64,000 nucleotides of DNA from Nocardioides sp. Its GTDB lineage: Bacteria > Actinomycetota > Actinomycetes > Propionibacteriales > Nocardioidaceae. The notes under the pieces were generated by a model. The model had not been told where the DNA came from. It searched no databases and saw only the letters and a program-made list of their open reading frames with translations. The stretch spans positions 62,001-126,000 of the forward strand of contig PBYI01000009.1 of the NCBI GenBank assembly GCA_002729525.1, written 5' to 3'. The position numbers and the translations under genes are program-made. This document shows positions 10,472-19,878 of this stretch, piece by piece; position 1 is the first letter of the stretch, and every line of letters starts with the position of its first letter.

Positions 10472-11205
10472 CTGCCCCGTTGATCGAGGTCCACGACGAC
10501 GCGGACGCGCTGGCCACGGCCGTCGCGGGCGAGCTGCTGTCGCGGCTGGCGGACCTGCAGTCGTCCGGCGTCGAGCCGCAGGTCGCGCTGACCGGCGGCA
10601 CCATCGCCGACGCGATGCACCGTGAGGTGGCGCGGCTCGCCCCGGAGTCCGGCGTCGACTTCAGCAAGGTCGTCTTCTGGTTCGGCGACGAGCGCTTCGT
10701 GGCGGCCGACGACCCCGACCGCAACGTCGGTCAGGTGCGCCGAGCCTTCCTCGACGCCGTCGGTGCCACCCAGGTGCACGCCATGCCGTCGACCGCGGAC
10801 GCGGCCGACGTCGACGAGGCGGCGGAGCAGTACTCCGCGCTCCTGCGCGAGCACGGCGCCGGCCAGTTCGACCTCGTGATGTTCGGGGTCGGCCCGGACG
10901 GCCACGTCGCCTCCCTCTTCCCGGGGCACCCCGCCCTGGACGCGCCGGGCCCCGCGGTCGGCGTACGGGATGCGCCGAAGCCGCCGCCCATGCGGGTCTC
11001 CCTCAGCCTCGAGGCCCTCAACCGCTCCCGCGTGGTGTGGTTCCTCGCCTCGGGCGACGGCAAGGCCGAGGCCGTCGCCACCGCCCTCGCCGAGGGCCCC
11101 GACGACGCCTCGCTCCCCTCGGTCTCCGACTGCCCCGCCCGCGGCGTCGTCGGCTCCGAGGAGACCACCTGGTGGCTCGACCAGGCCTCCGCCAGCCGCC
11201 TCTAG
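10468..11205 (+). CDS. pgl: 6-phosphogluconolactonase
   Basis: A 245-residue lactonase of the DevB/Pgl family, hydrolysing 6-phosphogluconolactone in the oxidative pentose phosphate branch. Motifs are ALTGGTIADAMH, VVFWFGDERFV and FGVGPDGHVASLFPGHPAL. The GTG start overlaps the pgi stop (GTGA). In related actinobacteria zwf and opcA normally sit just before pgl; here pgl is coupled directly to pgi, so the substrate-producing dehydrogenase must be encoded elsewhere or be missing. The TAG stop is followed within three bases by a 28-bp palindrome. Confidence 0.94.
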   Translation: MTAPLIEVHDDADALATAVAGELLSRLADLQSSGVEPQVALTGGTIADAMHREVARLAPESGVDFSKVVFWFGDERFVAADDPDRNVGQVRRAFLDAVGATQVHAMPSTADAADVDEAAEQYSALLREHGAGQFDLVMFGVGPDGHVASLFPGHPALDAPGPAVGVRDAPKPPPMRVSLSLEALNRSRVVWFLASGDGKAEAVATALAEGPDDASLPSVSDCPARGVVGSEETTWWLDQASASRL

Positions 11206-11207
11206 AT

Positions 11208-11235
11208 CGACCCGTCGTACATGTACGACGGGTCG
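11208..11235. repeat. Palindrome copy 1 (28 bp)
   Basis: A perfect 28-bp palindrome whose centre is the core CGTCGTACATGTACGACG, extended outward by CGACC/GGTCG. It starts three bases after the pgl stop codon, so as RNA it would form a long hairpin, although no U tract follows. The same extended palindrome recurs as copy 4 on the far side of the next gene. Confidence 0.9.
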
Positions 11236-11244
11236 GCGCCAACG

Positions 11245-11262
11245 CGTCGTACATGTACGACG
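11245..11262. repeat. Palindrome copy 2 (18-bp core)
   Basis: An exact copy of the 18-bp core CGTCGTACATGTACGACG, ten bases after copy 1. The outer bases are mismatched, but the right flank GCTCG matches that of copy 3. Confidence 0.9.
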
Positions 11263-11270
11263 GCTCGGCG

Positions 11271-11279
11271 TTATCCACA
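11271..11279 (+). promoter_or_regulatory. Single DnaA-box-like nonamer
   Basis: TTATCCACA is a perfect match to the DnaA-box consensus, lying between palindrome copy 2 and the DUF559-like gene. Only one copy was seen, so an origin function is not supported; it may be a chance occurrence or a regulatory site. Confidence 0.25.
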
Positions 11280-11330
11280 GGCGCGGCTCGGGCGTGGGTC
11301 ACCCGACCCCACGCGGGGCAGACGTCGAGG

Positions 11331-12287
11331 ATGCATCCGAGTTCTCTCCACGACCGGCGACTCGACAGGCTGTTCGACGCGCTCCCACCCGACAGGCCCT
11401 TCACCCGGGCCGAGGCACGTCGTGAAAGCGTCAGCGACGGCCACCTGAGGGAGCTGGTCGCACACCACTACGTCCGCCGAGCGCTTCCGGGCGTGTACGT
11501 GTCGTCCGGGATACCCGACTCGACCGGGTTGCGCTGCGAGTGCCTGGCGATGGTGGTTCCGGACGACGCAGTCGTGTGTGACCGACATGCCGGCTGGCTC
11601 CACGGTGCCCAGATGGTCCTGGCGCCGGACGAGCACCTCGAGCTCCGGCCGATCTCGGTCTTCCGCACCACGCGCGGTCGACGACTGCGCAATGGGCTGG
11701 CCGACAGCGGGGAGAGAGCTCTGGCCAACGAGGACGTCGTGGAGATGCACGGCCTGCGCGTGACGAGCACCCTCCGCACGGCGTGCGACCTGGGCCGCTC
11801 CCGCTATCCGGCGAATGCCATCGCCGCGATGGACTCGATGCTGCGTACCGGCTCGTTCACGAAGGACGACCTGCTCCGGGCAACGGCGACTCGCTTCCGC
11901 GGCATGCGCTGGGTGAGCACACTCAGAGCGATCGCACCGCTGACCGACAGACGCTCGGAGTCACCCGGGGAGTCCGTGCTCCGGCTCAGGTGGATCGAGG
12001 CAGGACTGCCAGATCCGGAGCCACAGCTCCCCGTCGTGTGTGACGACGGCACTGTCGCGTACCTCGACATCGGCAACCGCGACCTCCGGTACGGGGCGGA
12101 GTACGACGGGGCGGAGTGGCACTCGACTCCGGAGCAGAGAGACCACGACTGGGCTCGTCGGGAGTCGTGCCAGGACACGGGATGGCTCATCGACGCGTTC
12201 CGCCGGGACAACCTCTACGGTCGGCACGCCGACGCCGATTCCGTCATGCGCAGGTCGGCAGACGGACGCGCCCGCCGTGCAGCCTGA
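11331..12287 (+). CDS. DUF559/AbiEi-like protein with restriction-endonuclease-like C-terminal fold
   Basis: A 318-residue protein of a type widespread in Nocardioides and relatives. The N-terminal third (FDALPPDRPFTRAEARR, then a short helix pair and YVRRALPGVYVSS) resembles the winged-helix antitoxin domain found in AbiEi-like proteins. The C-terminal third has SPGESVLRLRWIEAGLPDP, then YLDIGNRDLRYGAEYDG and later HDWARRE. This Glu...Asp...Glu order is compatible with a PD-(D/E)XK nuclease core as in DUF559/Vsr-like proteins. No ribosome-binding site is obvious before the ATG at 11331. The gene sits alone between two palindrome pairs that it does not explain, and no partner toxin or methylase is adjacent. 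A nuclease activity is inferred, not shown. Confidence 0.7.
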   Translation: MHPSSLHDRRLDRLFDALPPDRPFTRAEARRESVSDGHLRELVAHHYVRRALPGVYVSSGIPDSTGLRCECLAMVVPDDAVVCDRHAGWLHGAQMVLAPDEHLELRPISVFRTTRGRRLRNGLADSGERALANEDVVEMHGLRVTSTLRTACDLGRSRYPANAIAAMDSMLRTGSFTKDDLLRATATRFRGMRWVSTLRAIAPLTDRRSESPGESVLRLRWIEAGLPDPEPQLPVVCDDGTVAYLDIGNRDLRYGAEYDGAEWHSTPEQRDHDWARRESCQDTGWLIDAFRRDNLYGRHADADSVMRRSADGRARRAA

Positions 12288-12294
12288 AATCTCA

Positions 12295-12324
12295 TCGAGC
12301 CGTCGTACATGTACGACGGCTCGA
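12295..12324. repeat. Palindrome copy 3 (30 bp)
   Basis: A perfect 30-bp palindrome, with the shared 18-bp core flanked by TCGAGC/GCTCGA, beginning eight bases after the DUF559-like gene's stop. It lies between that gene and the convergent rbpA and could act as a terminator hairpin. Confidence 0.9.
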
Positions 12325-12358
12325 CGCCGACCCGTCGTACATGTACGACGGGTCGGCG
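12325..12358. repeat. Palindrome copy 4 (34 bp)
   Basis: A perfect 34-bp palindrome abutting copy 3: the shared core flanked by CGCCGACC/GGTCGGCG. The inner 28 bases are identical to copy 1. It ends four bases before the rbpA stop on the opposite strand, so it is placed as a bidirectional terminator between convergent genes. Confidence 0.9.
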
Positions 12359-12361
12359 AGA

Positions 12362-12721
12362 TCAGAAGATGACGTCGCCCGACTTGCGGCGCGAGCGGAG
12401 GAGCTGGATCGCCTCGTCGAGGATGACCTCGGCCTCCTCGTCGGAGCGGCGCTCCTTCACGTAGGCGAGGTGGGTCTTGTACGGCTCGATCTTCGGCGCC
12501 GGCGGCGGGTTCTCGGCGTCGAGGGACGCGGGGAGACCACACTTGGGGCAGTCCCACGAGTCGGGCACGGCGGCCTCGACGGAGAACTGGATCACCGAGC
12601 GGTGCTCGTGCGAGCAGAAGTACGTCACGGCCTTGCGCGGCGCGGCCTCGCCGCGCTCCGCCTCGCCCATCGGGCCGGCGCCCACGCGGCTCCCGCGGAT
12701 GGCGTTGCCTCCACCTGCCAT
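12362..12721 (-). CDS. rbpA: RNA polymerase-binding protein RbpA
   Basis: A 119-residue actinobacterial transcription factor that binds RNA polymerase and the principal sigma factor and stimulates open-complex formation. The central domain VTYFCSHEHRSVIQFSVEAAVPDSW with DCPKCG forms the RbpA core with paired Cys residues, and the C-terminal helix THLAYVKERRSDEEAEVILDEA matches the sigma-interaction domain. The N-terminal GGGNAIRGSRVG is the expected basic tail. Placement just after secG is typical. It ends against palindrome copy 4. Confidence 0.93.
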   Translation of the reverse strand: MAGGGNAIRGSRVGAGPMGEAERGEAAPRKAVTYFCSHEHRSVIQFSVEAAVPDSWDCPKCGLPASLDAENPPPAPKIEPYKTHLAYVKERRSDEEAEVILDEAIQLLRSRRKSGDVIF

Positions 12722-12794
12722 GGGTGGGTTCCTCTCTGCTGGGGTGGAAGTGTCGTCGGACGCGGCCGCGGCACCGGCGCCGCCCCGCGAGAGG

Positions 12795-13025
12795 TCAGTA
12801 CGCCTTGAGCAGACCCAGGGCGATGACGCAGGCGAACCAGATCACACCGGTGCCGATCGTGAACCGGTCGAGGTTCCGCTCGGCGACCGAGGACCCACCC
12901 AGGGAGCTCGACACACCCCCGCCGAACATGTCCGACAGACCACCGCCGCGACCCTTGTGCAGAAGCACGAGGAGGATCATGACGAGGCTGGCGATGATCA
13001 GGAGGATGGTCAGGGCGAGTTCCAC
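12795..13025 (-). CDS. secG: Preprotein translocase subunit SecG
   Basis: A 76-residue accessory subunit of the SecYEG export channel. It has two membrane spans, LALTILLIIASLVMILLVLL and TIGTGVIWFACVIALGLL, joined by the conserved LHKGRGGGLSDMFGG loop. The start is GTG at 13025. It follows tpiA by 33 bases in the gap-pgk-tpiA-secG run, the standard actinobacterial placement. Confidence 0.94.
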   Translation of the reverse strand: MELALTILLIIASLVMILLVLLHKGRGGGLSDMFGGGVSSSLGGSSVAERNLDRFTIGTGVIWFACVIALGLLKAY

Positions 13026-13058
13026 GGTGCTGGATCCTACGTCAGGTCGAGGTCGGGG

Positions 13059-13847
13059 TCAGAGCGCGGGGAGGTCGTAGTAGCGGCAGACCGCACCGAA
13101 CTCGTCGGGCAGCAGCGACGCGCCGCCGACGAGAGCCCCGTCGACGTCGGCCTTCTGCATGATCCCGGCGACGTTCGAGGCCTTCACCGAGCCGCCGTAC
13201 AGGACGCGTACGCCGTCCGCGGCGACGTCGCCGTGCACCTCACGGAGGCGCGCGCGGATGGCCTCGCAGACCTCCTGGGCGTCCTCGGGAGTGGCGACCT
13301 CTCCGGTGCCAATGGCCCACACGGGCTCGTAGGCGATGACGAGGTCGGCGACCTGCTCGGCGGTGAAGCCGGCGAGGGATCCGTCGACCTGGGCGAGCGT
13401 GTACGGCACGTGCTCGCCGGCCTTGCGGACGTCGAGACCCTCCCCCACGCACACGATGGGGGTCATGCCGGCGGCGACCGCTGCCTTGGTCTTGCCGTTG
13501 ACGGTCTCGTCGGACTCCGCGTGGTACTCACGTCGCTCGGAGTGCCCGACGACCACGTAGGAGCAGCCGAGCTTGGCGAGCATGCCGGCCGAGATCTCGC
13601 CGGTGTAGGCGCCCGACTCGTGCAGCGACACGTCCTGCGCGCCGTACTGCACCTTGAGGCGGTCGCCGTCGACCAGGGTCTGCACGGAGCGCAGGTCGGT
13701 GAACGGCGGGACCACGACGACCTCGACGCGGTCGAAGTCGTGCTTCTTGTCCGAGAGAGTCCACGCGAGCTTCTGGACCAGCACCACCGCTTCCTGGTGG
13801 TTGAGGTTCATCTTCCAGTTGCCCGCCATCAGCGGAGTGCGGCTCAT
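13059..13847 (-). CDS. tpiA: Triosephosphate isomerase
   Basis: A 262-residue TIM barrel interconverting dihydroxyacetone phosphate and glyceraldehyde 3-phosphate. The catalytic residues are all visible: Lys in AGNWKMN, His in VVGHSERRE and Glu in [11 protein letters not shown]. The phosphate loop [10 protein letters not shown] lies near the C-terminus. It starts six bases after the pgk stop, so the two are cotranscribed. Confidence 0.97.
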   Translation of the reverse strand: MSRTPLMAGNWKMNLNHQEAVVLVQKLAWTLSDKKHDFDRVEVVVVPPFTDLRSVQTLVDGDRLKVQYGAQDVSLHESGAYTGEISAGMLAKLGCSYVVVGHSERREYHAESDETVNGKTKAAVAAGMTPIVCVGEGLDVRKAGEHVPYTLAQVDGSLAGFTAEQVADLVIAYEPVWAIGTGEVATPEDAQEVCEAIRARLREVHGDVAADGVRVLYGGSVKASNVAGIMQKADVDGALVGGASLLPDEFGAVCRYYDLPAL

Positions 13848-13853
13848 CTGCAG

Positions 13854-15062
13854 TCAGTCCTCCAGGACGGTGATGCCGGGGAGGGCCTTGCCCTCCAGGT
13901 ACTCCAGGCTGGCGCCGCCACCGGTCGAGATGTGACCGAACGACGCCTCGTCGAAGCCGAGACCGCGGACGGCGGCGGCGGAGTCGCCACCACCGACCAC
14001 GCTGAGCCCCTCGACCTCGGTGAGCGCCTGCGCGACGACGCGGGTGCCGTCGCAGAACTCCGGGACCTCGAACACGCCCATCGGGCCGTTCCAGAACACG
14101 GTGCGCGCGCCGCGCAGGGCGGCGGCGAAGTCGGCCGCGGCCGCGGGGCCGATGTCGAGGCCCATCGCGTCCTCGGGCATCGCCGAGGAGGCCACGACCT
14201 GCGGCTGAGGGGTGCGGTCGCCCGACGGGAACGCCGTGTCGACCACGACGTCGCCGGGCAGCAGGATCTGTACGCCGGTCTCCTCCGCGCGGCGGAGGTA
14301 GTCGCGGCAGGTGTCGAGCTGGTCGGCCTCGAGCAGGCTCGTGCCGACCTGGTGACCTTGCGCGGCGAGGAACGTGAAGACCATGCCGCCGCCGATCAGC
14401 AGCTGGTCGGCCTTGCCGAGCAGGTTGTCGATGACGCCGAGCTTGTCGGACACCTTCGAGCCGCCGAGCACGACGACGTAGGGCCGCTCCGGGGTCTCGG
14501 TGAGGCGCTTGAGCACCTCGACCTCGGCCGCGACGAGACCACCCATCGCGTGCGGGAGCCGCTGCGCGACGTCGTAGACGCTGGCCTGCTTGCGGTGGAC
14601 CACGCCGAAACCGTCGGAGACGAAGACGTCGGCGAGGGCCGCGAGCTGGTCGGCGAAGGCCGCACGCTCGGACTCGTCCTTGGAGGTCTCGCCCGGGTTG
14701 AACCGGACGTTCTCCAGGACGGCGACCTGGCCGTCGGCGAGCCCGTCGACCGTGGCGCGCGCGGAGTCGCCCACCGTGTCGGAGGCGAACGCGACGGGCG
14801 CGTCGAGGAGCTCACCGAGGCGGGTCGCGACCGGGCGGAGCGAGTAGCGGTCCTCCGGGGCGCCCTTGGGCCGGCCGAGGTGCGCGGTCACCACGACCCG
14901 GGCGCCGGCCGAGGCCAGCGCGCGGATCGTGGGGACGCTGGCGCGGATACGGCCGTCGTCGGTGATGGTCGAGCCGTCGAGGGGGACGTTGAGGTCCGAG
15001 CGCACGAGCACCCGGCGTCCGGCGACCCCCTCGGCGACCACGTCGTCGAGCGTGCGCGCCAC
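13854..15062 (-). CDS. pgk: Phosphoglycerate kinase
   Basis: A 402-residue glycolytic kinase making ATP from 1,3-bisphosphoglycerate. Seen are [22 protein letters not shown], the [13 protein letters not shown] region, [10 protein letters not shown], and GGGDSAAAV with the C-terminal [15 protein letters not shown]. The GTG at 15062, five bases after the gap stop, gives the normal length; open frame upstream of it is the antiphase shadow of gap. Confidence 0.96.
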   Translation of the reverse strand: MARTLDDVVAEGVAGRRVLVRSDLNVPLDGSTITDDGRIRASVPTIRALASAGARVVVTAHLGRPKGAPEDRYSLRPVATRLGELLDAPVAFASDTVGDSARATVDGLADGQVAVLENVRFNPGETSKDESERAAFADQLAALADVFVSDGFGVVHRKQASVYDVAQRLPHAMGGLVAAEVEVLKRLTETPERPYVVVLGGSKVSDKLGVIDNLLGKADQLLIGGGMVFTFLAAQGHQVGTSLLEADQLDTCRDYLRRAEETGVQILLPGDVVVDTAFPSGDRTPQPQVVASSAMPEDAMGLDIGPAAAADFAAALRGARTVFWNGPMGVFEVPEFCDGTRVVAQALTEVEGLSVVGGGDSAAAVRGLGFDEASFGHISTGGGASLEYLEGKALPGITVLED

Positions 15063-15067
15063 GGCGG

Positions 15068-16189
<1,122 letters not shown>

Positions 16190-16206
16190 TCACGTCGACG
16201 ACGCGG

Positions 16207-16878
16207 TCAGGCCAGTCGGGTCGCGCGACCGGGCCACTCCAGCGCGAGACCGGCCGGGTCGAGCACCACCTCGTCGCTCCACGGGTCGCCCGAGCCGCCG
16301 TCGGCGACACCGCCGTGCAGGTCGGAGCCGTCGGGCCACCGGTAGGTCAGACCCAGGCTGCCGTCGGCCGAGCGACGCACCAGCGGCCCGCAGCGGCGCT
16401 CGTGCCGGGTCACCGCCAGGTCGACGTCGACCAGCGCCGCCGGGGCGAGGTACGCCGCGTCCAGGTCGCGGCGGCGCACGGGCAGCAGGAGCGGCGCGAC
16501 CGCGACGGCGAGGGAGACGTCCTGGCAACCGTCGAGGTCGGGCCGGGCGGCGCCGTCGACGGTCCACCGGTCGTCGGCGCCGCGTTCGACCAGGCAGGTG
16601 GCGTCGCCCGCCTCGGCCCGGACGTGCACCCGGGCGGAGCGGGTGCGCCAGGCGCGGTCGGTGGTCACGACGTACGCCACCGAGCAGGCCGTGCCGTCGG
16701 CGAGGCCGGTGCTGGTGCCACGCAGCTCCCAGCCCGCGTCAGAGCCGGAGAGGAACACCACCTCCACGCCCGTACGTCGTCCCATGTGCCGCCAGGCGGC
16801 ACGGCGCGGCAGCGCCTCGAACCGGACGGGCTCGCGCCCGGGACGCGGCTCGGCGGGGAGCGGAACCTCGGTCAACAC
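16207..16878 (-). CDS. Putative glycolipid-binding family protein
   Basis: A 223-residue protein resembling the putative glycolipid-binding family. Recognisable elements are a beta-rich start ending in GWELRGTSTGLADGTACSV, the tryptophan-bearing DDRWTVDGAARPDLDGCQDVSL, and LPVRRRDLD followed by RYEPL-like and RYRW-like strands near the C-terminus. The family is thought to form a beta-barrel that binds glycolipid-like ligands, but its role in bacteria is unsettled. There is no signal peptide. It starts at GTG with GGAGG close upstream and sits between whiA and gap, an insertion in an otherwise conserved neighbourhood. Confidence 0.7.
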   Translation of the reverse strand: MLTEVPLPAEPRPGREPVRFEALPRRAAWRHMGRRTGVEVVFLSGSDAGWELRGTSTGLADGTACSVAYVVTTDRAWRTRSARVHVRAEAGDATCLVERGADDRWTVDGAARPDLDGCQDVSLAVAVAPLLLPVRRRDLDAAYLAPAALVDVDLAVTRHERRCGPLVRRSADGSLGLTYRWPDGSDLHGGVADGGSGDPWSDEVVLDPAGLALEWPGRATRLA

Positions 16879-16948
16879 GTCCTCCAGGGCAGGGCGGTCG
16901 GTGCAGGATGGTGCGGATCGGTGCCCCTCGTCGCTGAGCGGGGCCCGG

Positions 16949-17932
16949 TCAGTCCTCGGCGAGCATCTCCGGGGTCAGGCTCGCCTCCGTGTCGGGGACA
17001 CCCATCTCCTCGGCGCGCTTGTCGGCCATCGCGAGCAGCCGTCGGATGCGACCCGCGATGGCGTCCTTGGTGAGGACCGGGTCGTGCAGCTGGCCGAGCT
17101 CCTCCAGCGACGCCTGCTTGTGCTCCAGGCGCAGCTCGCCGGCCATCTTGAGGTGGTCGGGGACCTCCGCGCCGAGGATCTCCATCGCCCGCTCCACACG
17201 AGCACCGGCCGCGACGGCCGCGCGGGCCGAGCGCCGCAGGTTGGCGTCGTCGAAGTTGGCCAGCCGGTTGGCGGTGGCGCGGACCTCGCGCCGCATCCGG
17301 CGCTCCTCCCAGGCCATGAGCGACTCGTGCGCGCCGAGACGGGTGAGCATCTGCCCGATCGCGTCACCGTCGCGGATGACGACCCGCTCGACGCCGCGGA
17401 CCTCGCGGGCCTTCGCCTGGATGCCGAGCCGACGGGCGACGCCGACCAGGGCCAGAGCGGCCTCGGAGCCCGGGCAGGTGACCTCCAGGGACGACGAGCG
17501 ACCGGGCTCGGTGAGCGAGCCGTGCGCGAGGAAGGCGCCGCGCCAGGCGGAGACCGCGTCGCACGCACCGCCCGAGACCACGGCGGGCGGGAGGCCACGG
17601 ACCGGTCGGCCACGCTGGTCGAGCAGGCCGGTCTGGCGGGCGAGGGACTCACCGTCGCGCACGACCCGCACGATGTAGCGGCTGCCCTTGCGCAGGCCGT
17701 TGCCCTGCACCATCACCACGTCGGACTTGTGCCCGAAGACCTCGTCGATGTCCTTGCGCAGTCGACGGGCCGCGGCCCCGGTGTCGAGCTCGGCCTCCAC
17801 CACGATGCGCCCGCTCACGATGTGCAGGCCCCCGGCGAACCGGAGCGTGGTGGCGACCTCCGCCTTGCGACAGCAGGTCTTGGTGATCTGGGTGGCCGCG
17901 AGCTCCGCCTTCACCTGAGCCGTCATCGCCAT
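16949..17932 (-). CDS. whiA: Sporulation/cell-division regulator WhiA
   Basis: A 327-residue DNA-binding protein with a degenerate LAGLIDADG N-terminal domain ([22 protein letters not shown], later [16 protein letters not shown]) and a C-terminal helix-turn-helix ([20 protein letters not shown]). WhiA controls septation and division genes and is retained even in actinobacteria that do not sporulate. The ATG at 17932 is preceded by GGGAGG; an alternative ATG lies two codons later. It follows yvcK by 22 bases in the conserved uvrC-rapZ-yvcK-whiA order. Confidence 0.95.
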   Translation of the reverse strand: MAMTAQVKAELAATQITKTCCRKAEVATTLRFAGGLHIVSGRIVVEAELDTGAAARRLRKDIDEVFGHKSDVVMVQGNGLRKGSRYIVRVVRDGESLARQTGLLDQRGRPVRGLPPAVVSGGACDAVSAWRGAFLAHGSLTEPGRSSSLEVTCPGSEAALALVGVARRLGIQAKAREVRGVERVVIRDGDAIGQMLTRLGAHESLMAWEERRMRREVRATANRLANFDDANLRRSARAAVAAGARVERAMEILGAEVPDHLKMAGELRLEHKQASLEELGQLHDPVLTKDAIAGRIRRLLAMADKRAEEMGVPDTEASLTPEMLAED

Positions 17933-17954
17933 GGCGCAGATCCTCCCACGGGCG

Positions 17955-18989
17955 TCAACGATCCCCGGACGGGGCCGGGACGTCGTGAGCGTCCTCACCG
18001 GGCCCGGCGAACACGTGCGCGTAGGCCTCCGCGAGCTTCTCGGGGTCGTGCCGTGCGGTGCCGTCGCCGACGGCCACGTCGGCGAGCACCAGGGTGCCGC
18101 CGAGGGCGTGCACCGCTGCCCGCAGATCGGCGATCTGGGCGTCGTCGACGTCACGCGGGTCGGCGAGCACGGCGTCGACGCGCAGCGAGGGGGCGTGCTC
18201 GGAGAGCACCCTCAGGTGGTCGGCCGGGTCGAACCCGCCGGTCTCCCCCGCCTCACCGGCGAGGTTGAGGACGACGACGACCCGGGCGCTGGTCTGCTCG
18301 ATGGCCTCGCGCAGCGCCGCGACCCGCAGGTGCGGCAGCACGGAGGAGAACCACGAGCCCGGACCGAGCACCACCCAGTCGGCCTCCGCGATGGCGGTCA
18401 GCGCGTCGTCACTGACCGGCGGGTCGGGCGGCTCGAGGTCGATGGAGACGATCTGCCCGTCGGTGGTCGCGACCTCGACCTGGCCGCGCACCTCGGTGAG
18501 GGCCTCGGGGTCGCCGTCGACGAGCCCGGCCACCCGTGCGGTGATGTCCATCGGCGCCAACGCCATCGGCAGCACCCGGCCCTGGGCCCCCAGCAGCCGT
18601 CCGACCCGGTCGAGGGCGTCGACGTGGTCGCCGAGCAGCTCCCACAGGCCGACGATCAGCATGTTGCCGACCACGTGGCCGCGCATCTCACCGCTCCCGC
18701 CGAAGCGGTGCTGGAGCACGTTGGCCCAGGTGCTCCCCCAGTCGTCGGGACGGCACAGGGCAGCCAGCGCCATCCGCAGGTCGCCGGGAGGAAGGACGTT
18801 GAACTCGCCGCGCAGGCGGCCGGACGAGCCGCCGTTGTCGGCGACGGTGACGATCGCGGTCAGCTCGTCGACGGTCAGGTCGTCGACGAGCAGCCGAAGC
18901 GCGGACAGGGACGCGTGCAGCCCGTGGCCGCCGCCGAGCGCGACGACGGCCTGGGCGCGGTCGGCCGAGGTGGGGTGCTCCAGGGACAC
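17955..18989 (-). CDS. yvcK: Gluconeogenesis factor YvcK/CofD-like protein
   Basis: A 344-residue protein of the CofD/YvcK family. The nucleotide-binding start [48 protein letters not shown], and [16 protein letters not shown] are all diagnostic. In other bacteria YvcK supports growth on gluconeogenic substrates and cell-wall homeostasis, often via UDP-sugar binding. It starts with GTG two codons after the rapZ stop. Its operon with rapZ and whiA is conserved across Gram-positive bacteria. Confidence 0.95.
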   Translation of the reverse strand: MSLEHPTSADRAQAVVALGGGHGLHASLSALRLLVDDLTVDELTAIVTVADNGGSSGRLRGEFNVLPPGDLRMALAALCRPDDWGSTWANVLQHRFGGSGEMRGHVVGNMLIVGLWELLGDHVDALDRVGRLLGAQGRVLPMALAPMDITARVAGLVDGDPEALTEVRGQVEVATTDGQIVSIDLEPPDPPVSDDALTAIAEADWVVLGPGSWFSSVLPHLRVAALREAIEQTSARVVVVLNLAGEAGETGGFDPADHLRVLSEHAPSLRVDAVLADPRDVDDAQIADLRAAVHALGGTLVLADVAVGDGTARHDPEKLAEAYAHVFAGPGEDAHDVPAPSGDR

Positions 18990-18993
18990 GCGG

Positions 18994-19878
18994 TCACTCC
19001 CGCCCGAGGTCGCGGTGGGCGGCCTTGGCGTCGTAGCCCGCGGCGACCAGGCGTCGCACGATCGCCTCGGTCATCGCCACCGAGCGGTGCTTGCCCCCGG
19101 TGCAGCCGATGGCGACCCGCATGAACCGCTTCCCCTGACGCAGGTAGCCGGTGGCCACCCCGGTGAGGACCGGCAGGTAGCCGTCGAGGAACTCCCCCGC
19201 ACCCGGCTGGGACAGCACGAAGTCGGACACCTCGGCGTCGCGCCCGGTGAGGGGGCGCAGCTCGGGCTCCCAGTGCGGGTTGGGCAGGAACCGCATGTCG
19301 GCGAGGTAGTCGGCGTCGACCGGGATGCCGTACTTGAAGCCGAAGCTGATCACCACGACCTTCAACCGGGTGGTGGCCGGCGTGCCGAACGCCTCGGCAA
19401 CCCGGTCGGTGAGCTGGTGGACGTTGAGCGCCGAGGTGTCGATCACGAGGTCGGCGTCGCCGCGCAGCTCGGCGAGCACCCGGCGCTCGCGGGTCAGCCC
19501 GTCGAGCAGCCGACCCGATGCCTGGAGCGGGTGCGGGCGGCGCGCGGCCTCCTGGCGACGTACGAGCACCTCGTCGGAGGCGTCGAGGAACAGCAGGGTC
19601 GCCCGGCGGCTGCCGAGACCCTCGGCCAGCCGCGATCGCAGGGCCGCGAAGAACGTGCCGGAGCGGACGTCGACCACCACAGCGACCCGCTGCTGGACGC
19701 CCAGGGTGTCGTCGACGAGGCGGACGACGTCGGGCAGCAGGCTGGGCGGCAGGTTGTCGACGACGTAGAAGCCGAGGTCCTCGAGCTCCTTGGCGGCCGT
19801 GGAGCGGCCCGCGCCGGTCATGCCGGTGACGACGACGAGCTCGCCCGCGGGGGCGTCGCCGGTGGGTCCGGCCGTCAC
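18994..19878 (-). CDS. rapZ: RNase adapter RapZ / P-loop nucleotide-binding protein
   Basis: A 294-residue protein with Walker [13 protein letters not shown] near the N-terminus, [12 protein letters not shown], and the C-terminal substrate-binding half [21 protein letters not shown] and [15 protein letters not shown]. RapZ binds small metabolites and nucleotides; in enterobacteria it is an RNA-decay adapter, while its actinobacterial role is less clear. The GTG start overlaps the uvrC stop (GTGA), giving 294 residues as expected. The much longer open frame upstream is the antiphase shadow of uvrC. Confidence 0.94.
   Translation of the reverse strand: MTAGPTGDAPAGELVVVTGMTGAGRSTAAKELEDLGFYVVDNLPPSLLPDVVRLVDDTLGVQQRVAVVVDVRSGTFFAALRSRLAEGLGSRRATLLFLDASDEVLVRRQEAARRPHPLQASGRLLDGLTRERRVLAELRGDADLVIDTSALNVHQLTDRVAEAFGTPATTRLKVVVISFGFKYGIPVDADYLADMRFLPNPHWEPELRPLTGRDAEVSDFVLSQPGAGEFLDGYLPVLTGVATGYLRQGKRFMRVAIGCTGGKHRSVAMTEAIVRRLVAAGYDAKAAHRDLGRE

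Noticed and set aside
11271..11279. TTATCCACA as a replication-origin element
   Set aside because: Only a single DnaA box was seen, and dnaA, dnaN and gyr genes are absent; not enough for an origin.
11208..12358. Inverted repeats of an insertion sequence
   Set aside because: The repeats are self-palindromic rather than terminal inverted repeats, no transposase is present and no target duplication was found, so only a palindrome-flanked cassette is proposed.
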